9,563 bases of DNA from Pseudomonadota bacterium (GTDB lineage: Bacteria; Pseudomonadota; Gammaproteobacteria; Burkholderiales; Eutrophovitaceae): positions 1 through 9,563 of the forward strand of contig PAHB01000037.1 in NCBI GenBank assembly GCA_002704665.1, written 5' to 3'. The position numbers and the translations under genes were made by a program. Below, one piece after another: positions 1 through 6,360 of this stretch; position 1 is the first letter of the stretch, and every line of letters starts with the position of its first letter. Under the pieces are notes generated by a model, which saw only the letters and a list, made by a program, of their open reading frames with translations, had not been told where the DNA came from and searched no databases.

Positions 1-1
1 A

Positions 2-1288
2 GCAAATAACTCAAGATTATTCAAAGAGTCAATTCTTTTAAGAGAAATGAACGCAGAAAATGATATTTTTTTTGAAGGATTAAAATTTGCTTGTAATAAA
101 CTAATTACATTTGGTGTAAAAAAAATACCTGAATTAAAAATAGATGGTCCTGGAATTATTTGGTTAGATTTTAAAAAATTATTAATTGATTTAAATAATA
201 GAGAATTAACTGGTAATGCTGCAAAAGAAGCTATTCAAAGCTTAATGGAAAAATCTAGTGCTAATGAGTGGAATTTTTTTTTCAGAAGAATATTAATAAA
301 GGATCTAAGATGTGGCCTTTCAGAAAAAACAATCAATAATGTTGCAAAGAAAAATAATTTTTTAAAATATCAAATTCCTGTTTTTAATTGTCAATTAGCA
401 CAAGACTCAGACCAGCAACAAAAAAAAATGAATGGGTCTAAAATTTTAGAGGTAAAATTAGATGGTGTTAGAGTTATTAGTATTTTATATAAATCAGGAA
501 AAGTTGATATGTTTAGTAGAAATGGTAAAGAATTGTTAAACTTTGAAAATGTAAAAGAACAATTGTTGAATACTTTAAAGAAAAAAAATATCAATGAATC
601 AATTGTTTTAGATGGAGAAATAGTTAGTAAAAATTTTCAAGAATTAATGAAACAAATATATAGAAAGGATAGTGTGCAAAATAATGATGCAACCTTATTT
701 CTATTTGATTATCTAACGCTCCAAGAATTTAAAAATGGAATTAGTAATATAGTACAAAGTGAAAGAATTTTAAAACTCAAAAAATGGTACAGTTCTAATA
801 AAGAATATGTTTCAAATATAAAATTATTAGAGTCAAATATAGTAAATCTTGATACTAATGAAGGTAGAACAAAATTTAAAGATTTTAATAATCATGCAGT
901 TCTTGAAGGATATGAAGGGATAATGATTAAAGATCCTAATTCAATTTATGAGGCAAAAAGAAGCTCATCATGGCTAAAATCTAAACCTGTTATCGAAGTT
1001 TCTTTAATTGTCAAAAGTTTAGAAGAAGGAACAGGGAAAAATAAAGGAAGATTGGGTGCTATTTTTGCTACAGGCAACGATGGTGGTAAAAATTTTAGAT
1101 TAAGTGTTGGTTCGGGATTTAGTGACATTCAAAGAGAAAGCTTTTGGCAAGAAAAAAATAAACTTTTAGGACAAATCATTGAAATAAAAGCTGATGCTAT
1201 AACCAAAAGTAAAGACAGTAAATATTGGAGTCTAAGGTTTCCAAGATTCAAAACTTTTCGAGGTTTCAATGAAGGAGAAAAGATTTGA
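2..1288 (+). CDS. ATP-dependent DNA ligase, phage T4/T7-like (5' end outside window)
   Basis: This gene seals nicks in duplex DNA through a ligase-AMP intermediate. Numbering from the ATG at 47, the adenylation site is KLDGVR with nucleophile Lys137. Motif III is VLDGEIV (187-193), motif IV EGIMIK (290-295), motif V WLKSKP (309-314), and an OB-fold follows, ending in a motif VI-like LRFPRF (396-401). The helical N-terminal part carries KDLRCGLSEKTINNV (85-99), a signature I associate with T4- and T7-type phage ligases rather than with LigD or the bacterial LigC type. The frame stays open upstream of 47 to base 2 and encodes ANNSRLFKESILLRE. This fits the N-terminal 'NSR..KE.IL' segment of T4-like ligases, so the true start probably lies left of the window and 47 is an internal Met. 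No stop or frameshift interrupts it, and composition matches its neighbours. Bacteria normally rely on NAD-dependent LigA, so this is likely an accessory repair or phage-derived enzyme. The function call is firm; the role is inferred. Confidence 0.92.
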   Translation, partial: ANNSRLFKESILLREMNAENDIFFEGLKFACNKLITFGVKKIPELKIDGPGIIWLDFKKLLIDLNNRELTGNAAKEAIQSLMEKSSANEWNFFFRRILIKDLRCGLSEKTINNVAKKNNFLKYQIPVFNCQLAQDSDQQQKKMNGSKILEVKLDGVRVISILYKSGKVDMFSRNGKELLNFENVKEQLLNTLKKKNINESIVLDGEIVSKNFQELMKQIYRKDSVQNNDATLFLFDYLTLQEFKNGISNIVQSERILKLKKWYSSNKEYVSNIKLLESNIVNLDTNEGRTKFKDFNNHAVLEGYEGIMIKDPNSIYEAKRSSSWLKSKPVIEVSLIVKSLEEGTGKNKGRLGAIFATGNDGGKNFRLSVGSGFSDIQRESFWQEKNKLLGQIIEIKADAITKSKDSKYWSLRFPRFKTFRGFNEGEKI

Positions 1289-1318
1289 AAAAATTAAATA
1301 ATTATTTTTGGTTTTAAA

Positions 1319-1792
1319 ATGAATTACATAAGAAAAATTAAAATAATCTTAGTACTTTTTTTCCTAGCGTCATGTCAAAACTCAGATGATACTAAACGTC
1401 TAAGTCAAATGATTGGTGCTGCGATTGGTGGAGCAGTTGGTTCAAAAATAGGGAAAGGCACAGGAAATACTATAGCAACAATTCTTGGTGCAACTACTGG
1501 TTATTTAGTAGGTTCAAAAATATCACATATTTTAAATGAAAGAGATAAAGAAGAGTTAAATAAAAAAATTGAAAATACACTTGAAAATAATTTAGATGGC
1601 ATATCATCAAATTGGAAAAGTAAAAATGAACCAAATACCTCAGCAATAATTACACCAAAAGATAGATTTAAATATGAAACTTATAATTGTCGAAACTATG
1701 AGCAAATCATAAGGAAAGATAATGAAATCTTTAAAGTTAACTCTAAAGCTTGTAGAGATGAAAACGGAAACTGGAAGATTTTGAATAGTTGA
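1319..1792 (+). CDS. Glycine-zipper outer-membrane lipoprotein, 17 kDa surface antigen family
   Basis: This is a small lipoprotein expected in the outer membrane. The N-terminus has basic residues, a hydrophobic stretch and a lipobox LASC, with lipidated Cys19. Residues 32-67 form a glycine zipper (IGAAIGGAVGSKIGKGTG followed by ILGATTGYLVGSKI), the two-helix element typical of the Rickettsia 17 kDa antigen family. The C-terminal domain has the family's paired-cysteine pattern, CRNYEQ (Cys124) and ACRDENGNWKI (Cys145). The length of 157 aa is close to the usual family size of about 160. It starts 30 bases after the ligase stop without a clear ribosome binding site. Its last 50 codons are overlapped by the antisense reading frame of the transporter. 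The conserved cysteine motifs fall in that overlap, so this strand is clearly genuine there. The precise function is unknown; family members are thought to be structural envelope proteins. Confidence 0.85.
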   Translation: MNYIRKIKIILVLFFLASCQNSDDTKRLSQMIGAAIGGAVGSKIGKGTGNTIATILGATTGYLVGSKISHILNERDKEELNKKIENTLENNLDGISSNWKSKNEPNTSAIITPKDRFKYETYNCRNYEQIIRKDNEIFKVNSKACRDENGNWKILNS

Positions 1793-4300
1793 TTCAAATA
1801 ATTTTATTATAAAAGGTAAAATTATTAAACAAGAAAGAATAGCAAATAATAAACTTATAAATAATAGAATCCCCATTGAAGAAGTTCCATAATGATTCGA
1901 AAAACCCAGAGTTCCAAAAGATCCGATAGTTGTTAAAGCACTAAAAAGTACAGCTCTAGGTGTACTGCTTTTTAACATTTTTCTTAAATCACCAAGTTCA
2001 GTATACCTTTTCACTAAGTATATGGAATAAGATGTTCCTAAACTAAATAAAAGTGGCAAAGATATCATATTAGCAAAATTTAAATTTAAACTAAAAATCT
2101 TCATCACTATTATGATACATAAGGAAGCAAATACTAATGGAAAAATACAAAAAAATACATAAAGAATTTTTCTAAAAATAAAATAGCTAAAAAATATTAA
2201 AAATAAAATTGAAATTGAGAATGCAATAAAGAAAGAATTTACAACAATGTTTCCCGCTTTCAGTTGTATGATTGGCATACCAGTAGAATTAGGATAAATT
2301 GCTTCGACCTGATTAACAAATTCTTTGAGATTTTCATTTAATGTAACATCCTCTTTAGGTTTAATTTCAATTCTTTCAAATCCAGTATCTGAAAAATATC
2401 TTTCCTTATAATACAAAGGCACTTCATCTAAATCTAATTTTCTATAATCAAGTAAATGTATTACATCCTTTATTAAAAGATTAAAATTCAAGAACCAAAT
2501 ATTTTGAATATCTTTAAATTCTTCTTCACTTATTATTTTACTTTTTAAATTCAAAAATAACTTTTCAGATTCACTTGAAATAGGTTCAATTTTCATTTCA
2601 GTTATGAATTCTAGAATTGATAAAAATCTCTTTAATTCAATAAAATCAGAATAAAATTCAATACTTTTTGTACTATATAGAAACTTTAAGTATTTTAATT
2701 CTTCATTTAAATCCTCACTTATTTCTAAGTCGCTAAGTCTAAATATATCTTTTATGATACTATTTTTTTTTAAAGTATTAATTTTTTGTTGATCAAATTC
2801 TTTTTTAAAAACAGAGATAGTATAATCTGATGATGGATTTTTTTCCATCAACCTTAATGCTAAAACAACAGATTGTGCATTTTGATCTTTTAATTTCATT
2901 GGATCAGAATCAAAAACTATACTTCTAGAAAATAAAATACCTGCTAAAAATATAATTAAAAAAATAAACAGAGACTTAAGTTTATTTTTATATAAAAAAT
3001 CTATAGATGAGTTTAAATAAGATATTGCAGAAAAATTTCTATTTCCTCTAATGTTTTTTTTAAAAATTAATAATAGACATGGTAAAAAAGTTAAATTAGT
3101 TTTTAGTCCAACTAATAACCCAATAGAAGAAATAATTCCTAACTCTGATAACCCAACATAATCTGTTGGTACGAATGATAAAAAACCAATCATTGATGTT
3201 ATTGTAACTATAAATAAAGAACTGGAAATTGATTTAGTTGATTTGGATATACCATCAAGTGTGGGACTTGAAAACATTTCAAAACTTCTAAGACAAAGTT
3301 GAATACCAAAATCTACTGAAATGCCAATAAATAATACTGCGAATGCTACTGATATAATGTTTAAACTTCCAATAAAAAATGTTGTTAAACCTAATGTTAT
3401 GCTCAAACCAACTATAATAGACAACAACAATGAACAAATGACATAAATATTTCTAATAGCTAACCACAAAAGAACAGATACTAATACTAAGCTTAATATT
3501 CCTGCTAAAATAGCACCTTCTACAACTGATTCTACTTCCTCATAATCTAATACTTGTCCTCCTGTAAAATTTATATTTATATCACTTTCATTTATTCTAA
3601 TATTGTTAATAAAATCGTATATCTTAGAAAATCCATCATCTTTTAAAAATTCATTGCTCGGTTTTAAGATTATATAATTATAAAACTTCTGATCCGTGAA
3701 AGTTTTTTTCCAATTAACATTTGTTTGATTAATTATTGATTGATTAAATAAACTTATGATTTTACTTAATTTATTAATTGATTCATTATTTTCATTGTAC
3801 TTATAATCTTTAATCACTAGTTCTAAGAGATTATTGAAGCCTTTTAATTTTGGATTATTATTTATTTCTGATAGAAAGGGTTGGTAATCATATAAGTTGT
3901 TAATTATTTGCTCTCTTTTTTCTTTATTCATTAAAATCATTGCATTATTTTTGAAAAAGGAATCAAGATTTGGAGAATAAATAAATTCTAAATTTTCAGA
4001 AAAAAATTGAAATTTTTTAAGTATTTGTTCAGTTTTATTTTCTAAAAATAAATCATCATCACCCTCTAAAACTATTACAATATTATTAGATAAAATCGGA
4101 AATTCTGTTCTAAGTAGTTTTTGATTTTTTTTAAAATCTGAATTTTCAGAAATCAATTTTTCTGTACTCGTTACTATTGTTAGATTATTAGTTGTGAAGG
4201 ATAAACTAAACAATGAAAAAAAAATAAAAAAAATTGTTGTAAGTTTAGGATTTGATAAACAGATTAATAAATAATTAACTGGATATTTTAATATATTCAT
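1640..4300 (-). CDS. hpnN: HpnN-like RND/MMPL family transporter
   Basis: This 886 aa inner-membrane protein of the RND superfamily has two MMPL modules. A first transmembrane helix (about 21-40) is followed by a periplasmic loop to about 255 and five helices (about 258-415). The second module repeats this: a helix at about 441-463, a loop to about 685, and five helices (about 687-833). RND-type helix motifs are visible, such as FIGISVDFGIQL (324-335) and LPLLFSLGTSYSIYLVKRY (748-766). Several features match my memory of HpnN, the hopanoid-associated transporter: overall size, QPFLSEINNNPKLKG (140-154), a DEVPLYYKERYFSDTGFERIEI-type segment (625-646) and PNSTGMPIIQLKAG (670-683). No hopanoid gene is in the window, so the substrate could be another lipid. 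The last 50 codons are antisense to the lipoprotein, and the expected end of the family lies near residue 833, so the tail is doubtful. It is divergent from the gene at 4359. Membership in MMPL/RND is firm; HpnN orthology is moderate. Confidence 0.85.
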   Translation of the reverse strand: MNILKYPVNYLLICLSNPKLTTIFFIFFSLFSLSFTTNNLTIVTSTEKLISENSDFKKNQKLLRTEFPILSNNIVIVLEGDDDLFLENKTEQILKKFQFFSENLEFIYSPNLDSFFKNNAMILMNKEKREQIINNLYDYQPFLSEINNNPKLKGFNNLLELVIKDYKYNENNESINKLSKIISLFNQSIINQTNVNWKKTFTDQKFYNYIILKPSNEFLKDDGFSKIYDFINNIRINESDININFTGGQVLDYEEVESVVEGAILAGILSLVLVSVLLWLAIRNIYVICSLLLSIIVGLSITLGLTTFFIGSLNIISVAFAVLFIGISVDFGIQLCLRSFEMFSSPTLDGISKSTKSISSSLFIVTITSMIGFLSFVPTDYVGLSELGIISSIGLLVGLKTNLTFLPCLLLIFKKNIRGNRNFSAISYLNSSIDFLYKNKLKSLFIFLIIFLAGILFSRSIVFDSDPMKLKDQNAQSVVLALRLMEKNPSSDYTISVFKKEFDQQKINTLKKNSIIKDIFRLSDLEISEDLNEELKYLKFLYSTKSIEFYSDFIELKRFLSILEFITEMKIEPISSESEKLFLNLKSKIISEEEFKDIQNIWFLNFNLLIKDVIHLLDYRKLDLDEVPLYYKERYFSDTGFERIEIKPKEDVTLNENLKEFVNQVEAIYPNSTGMPIIQLKAGNIVVNSFFIAFSISILFLIFFSYFIFRKILYVFFCIFPLVFASLCIIIVMKIFSLNLNFANMISLPLLFSLGTSYSIYLVKRYTELGDLRKMLKSSTPRAVLFSALTTIGSFGTLGFSNHYGTSSMGILLFISLLFAILSCLIILPFIIKLFESTIQNLPVSVFISTSFRVNFKDFIIFPYDLLIVSTIISFIFKSIFWCNYC

Positions 4301-4358
4301 AACATTATGTTTATAAGTGAATTAATTAATTAGTAATTTTAACCTAGTAATAATATAT
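4301..4358. promoter_or_regulatory. Divergent intergenic region, probable promoters for both strands
   Basis: These 58 bases are the only spacer separating genes that point away from each other, so promoters for the transporter (minus) and the downstream plus-strand run should lie here or in the adjacent coding DNA. The sequence is nearly all A and T. Candidate -10 elements are TATAAG (4312-4317) on the plus strand and TTAAAAT (4342-4336) on the minus strand. Neither has a convincing -35 partner, so individual boxes are weak and the call rests on gene orientation. An ATTAATTAATTA run at 4321-4332 is symmetric but is probably composition. Confidence 0.4.
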
Positions 4359-4559
4359 ATGGCCTTAGTTGTTAATGATATTTTAGAAAAAATAACAAAT
4401 AGTTTCTATCAAGGTGAAAAGTTTAGAATTGTTAGACTTAAAAATCTTAATGGAAAAGTTCATGCTTCAATTGTAAATATTAATGATGAGACTTCAGAGT
4501 TTGTTGTTGCTCTTTCTGTGTTAGAAGATCAAAAACGTTTTAAAGTTGTAGAAAATTAA
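4359..4559 (+). CDS. Small protein of unknown function, 66 aa
   Basis: I do not recognise this protein. It has no signal peptide, membrane segment or cysteine. A short amphipathic helix-like N-terminus (about 5-17) is followed by alternating charged and hydrophobic residues (about 21-63), such as KFRIVRLKN, VHASIVNI, EFVVALSV and KRFKVVE. This reads like four to five beta strands, as in a small barrel or a compact sheet. The frame is clean, starts directly after the divergent spacer and uses the same A/T-rich codons as its neighbours, which supports it as coding. It is the first gene of the plus-strand run and is 27 bases from the next one. There is no Shine-Dalgarno sequence before its ATG, so it may be translated from a short or leaderless message. 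Confidence 0.65.
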   Translation: MALVVNDILEKITNSFYQGEKFRIVRLKNLNGKVHASIVNINDETSEFVVALSVLEDQKRFKVVEN

Positions 4560-4576
4560 TATATATTACTTAAAAC

Positions 4577-4581
4577 GGAGG
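4577..4581 (+). promoter_or_regulatory. Strong Shine-Dalgarno sequence of the 89 aa gene
   Basis: GGAGG ends five bases before the ATG at 4587. It is the only strong ribosome binding site before any gene start in the window, where other starts are preceded by plain A/T sequence or by a touching stop codon. It fixes the start of the 89 aa gene and makes that small frame more credible as a translated gene. Confidence 0.75.
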
Positions 4582-4586
4582 AATTT

Positions 4587-4856
4587 ATGTTTTATGAAAA
4601 AAAAAATAAAGAACAAAAAAAACAGAGTTATGCTTTAAAATTTTTATTCGAAATTCAAAATAAACTAATTAAATTTAACTGGAAAACAATGGATGATTTC
4701 AAAAATACCAAAAATTTAGAATATGTTGAAGTTATGAATCATGTTCAAGATGCTATAAACTCTCTAAATAAAGCTCAGTTAAATTTCTCTAAAACTTTCA
4801 ATGACGATAAAAACGTAGTTAGTATTAATAAAAATCAATCTAAAAAGTCTATTTAA
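4587..4856 (+). CDS. Small lysine-rich helical protein of unknown function, 89 aa
   Basis: I do not recognise this protein. It is rich in Lys, Asn and Gln, has no cysteine, no signal peptide and no membrane helix, and is probably cytoplasmic. The N-terminus is strongly basic (KKNKEQKKQS, 5-14). Two helix-like stretches follow: about 15-35, containing LKFLFEIQNKLIKFNWK, and about 44-70, containing VEVMNHVQDAINSLNKAQ. The tail is polar and basic (about 72-89). The size and helix-turn-helix-like plan recall small helical granule-associated or regulatory proteins, but I cannot assign one. A GGAGG ribosome binding site supports the start. Its TAA stop (4854-4856) is directly followed by the ATG of the SRPBCC gene, which implies translational coupling. 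Confidence 0.65.
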   Translation: MFYEKKNKEQKKQSYALKFLFEIQNKLIKFNWKTMDDFKNTKNLEYVEVMNHVQDAINSLNKAQLNFSKTFNDDKNVVSINKNQSKKSI

Positions 4857-5384
4857 ATGAAATTAATTCTATCATTTACTTTTTTAATTAGTCTTCTTTT
4901 TTTTGATTTCTCTATTGCTCATGGTCCTTCAAGACAGAAAGTAATTGAGTCTATTGAAATAAATGCTAGCCCTCAAAAGGTTTGGAGTATGATAAGTGAC
5001 TTTAGTAACTATAATTGGCATCCAGATGTAAAATCATTTTCATCAGACGGCAAAGAAATTGGTTCTAAGAGAATTATTAACTTTAGTGAAAATAAAAAAA
5101 TATCTCAGACTTTAGAAAAACTAAACTATGAAAGAAAAATTATTAGCTGGAGAATTTTAGAAACAGATAATTCTATTATGCCAGTTAATAGCTACTCTGC
5201 TACTCTGAGTGTTTCCAAAATAGAAGGTAATGATAATAAATCAAATTTAAAATTTAAAGCTGCATTTTATAGAGGTTTTATGGGAAATGATCCACCAGAG
5301 GAATTAAATGATGAAAATTCCAAAAAGAAAGTTTTATCATTTGTTAATAAATCATTAAAGGGAATTAAGTCTAAATTAGAATAA
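4857..5384 (+). CDS. Periplasmic SRPBCC (polyketide cyclase-like) protein, MxaD-like
   Basis: This is a 175 aa exported protein with a START-like SRPBCC fold, which forms a hydrophobic ligand pocket. The signal peptide covers residues 1-21 (basic start, LILSFTFLISLLFF core, likely cleavage FSIA|HG). The mature N-terminus AHGPSRQKVIESIEI (21-35) is followed by the typical SRPBCC opening ASPQKVWSMISDFSNYNWHP (37-56), then AAFYRGFMGNDPPEELND (135-152) near the end. From memory, AHGP..QKV together with FYRG...NDPPEELND is characteristic of the MxaD-type branch. MxaD of methylotrophs is periplasmic and thought to help methanol dehydrogenase interact with its cytochrome. No such dehydrogenase is in the window, so the partner here is unknown. 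The gene is coupled to both neighbours: it starts at the base after the previous stop, and its own stop overlaps the ATG at 5384 as TAATG. The fold and export are firm; the MxaD link is moderate. Confidence 0.85.
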   Translation: MKLILSFTFLISLLFFDFSIAHGPSRQKVIESIEINASPQKVWSMISDFSNYNWHPDVKSFSSDGKEIGSKRIINFSENKKISQTLEKLNYERKIISWRILETDNSIMPVNSYSATLSVSKIEGNDNKSNLKFKAAFYRGFMGNDPPEELNDENSKKKVLSFVNKSLKGIKSKLE

Positions 5385-6345
5385 TGATTTTTTTTTTATA
5401 ATTTTCATATCATTCAGCTGTTTTTCTGATGAACTACCAAATTTAATTAAAGACAGATCATATGCATTTATTACTAATCAATTAACAAATAGTATTGATT
5501 TAATCGAACTAGAAAAATATAAAATAATTTCATCATTTAAAGGAGGGAAAAAGCCTGCTGGAATAGATTTAGATGAAAAAAATAAAATTGCGTATATTGC
5601 TAACCCTGAAAGTAATAATATTTTAATATTAGATTTCAATAATAATAAAAAGAAATTTATAGGTGCTGGAAATAGTCCATTAGGCATTAAAGTTTCTATT
5701 GATAAAAAGTTAATATACGTAACTAACTGGTATGATAATTTAGTTAGTGTAATAAGCACAAAGACTGAAAAATTAATAGCCAATATTAATGTTGGAAAAT
5801 CTCCTGCTGGAATTGATGTCCACCCAATTAACGGTGATATTATTGTCGCTAACAGAGATAGTAATAATATTTCTATAATTAGTTCAGAAAATTATAAGAT
5901 CAAAAAAAATATAAAAGTTGAAAGTTCACCTTTTGGTGTTTTTCTAGATCATTCTAGAGATTTAATTTATGTTACTAATGTTCAATCAAATTCAGTATCT
6001 ATAATTGATTATAAAAAAAAAAAATTGCTTAAAAATGTTAAGGTTGGAAAATGGCCATATCAAGTAGCTATAGATTATAAAAATAATAAGTTATTTGTCA
6101 GTAATCAAAGAAGTAATAGTATCTCAATAATTGATGCAGAAAATTTTACAGTAGTTAAAGAGTTAAAAGAGTTATGTGAATATCCTGAAGGAATAAATAT
6201 TAATTATAAAAATAATTTTATAGTTGTTGCTTGTTGGTTTGATGATGAAGTAGCAATTATAAATCTTTTAGATTATAGTTTAATTAAAAAAGTTTCTGTT
6301 AGTGGAGGACCAAGGTCTTTTGGTAATTTTATTTTAAATAACTAA
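5384..6345 (+). CDS. YVTN-type seven-bladed beta-propeller protein, probably exported; frame break at its start
   Basis: From 5389 to 6345 one frame encodes about 318 residues made of seven repeats of about 42 residues. The core strands are YAFITN (5461), AYIAN (5590), IYVTN (5713), IIVAN (5839), IYVTN (5965), LFVSN (6091) and FIVVA (6217). Each is followed by an 'S-N-x-I/V-S-I-I' strand, with a P-x-G-I/V turn between most blades. This is the YVTN/YncE type of propeller, usually periplasmic and used for binding or scaffolding. The frame has no ATG, GTG or TTG before 6025, which lies in blade five. The natural ATG is at 5384-5386, overlapping the upstream stop as TAATG, but it is out of frame: after ATG-A come ten T residues and it ends at TAA 5399-5401. 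With eleven T residues it would read MIFFFIIFISFSCFSDEL, a short signal peptide or lipoprotein-like start, straight into blade one. A start at 6025 would leave under three blades and is unlikely. The propeller fold is firm; how translation starts is unresolved. Confidence 0.8.
5388..5397 (+). repeat. Ten-T homopolymer at the start of the propeller gene
   Basis: A run of ten T residues begins two bases after the ATG that overlaps the SRPBCC stop. It sits exactly where the frame of that ATG and the frame of the seven-bladed propeller need to be joined. A change of one T (to eleven) joins them. Runs of this kind are prone to replication and transcription slippage and to read errors. Confidence 0.9.
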
Positions 6346-6360
6346 TATATTATAATTTTC

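Noticed and set aside
391..594. Minus-strand open frame inside the ligase gene
   Set aside because: It lies wholly opposite conserved ligase sequence including the catalytic lysine and reads as low-complexity Phe/Ser/Leu typical of an antisense shadow.
946..1128. Minus-strand open frame opposite the ligase OB-fold
   Set aside because: It is antisense to conserved motifs, has no start signal and its composition is that of a shadow.
1289..1318. Possible terminator after the ligase gene
   Set aside because: The spacer is A/T-rich with a T run but lacks a G/C stem, so no rho-independent hairpin can be supported. The same holds for 6346-6360 and 9526-9541.
4321..4334. ATTAATTAATTA short repeat as an operator or binding site
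   Set aside because: It is symmetric but of two-letter composition in a very A/T-rich spacer, so chance is a sufficient explanation.
5478..5783. Minus-strand open frame with hydrophobic segments opposite the propeller
   Set aside because: The hydrophobic residues are the complement of Asn/Lys-rich propeller codons; the plus strand carries the repeat pattern.
6025..6345. A stand-alone 106 aa gene starting at TTG 6025
   Set aside because: It begins within blade five of a propeller whose frame is open and well conserved for 600 bases upstream, so this is only the tail of the larger gene.
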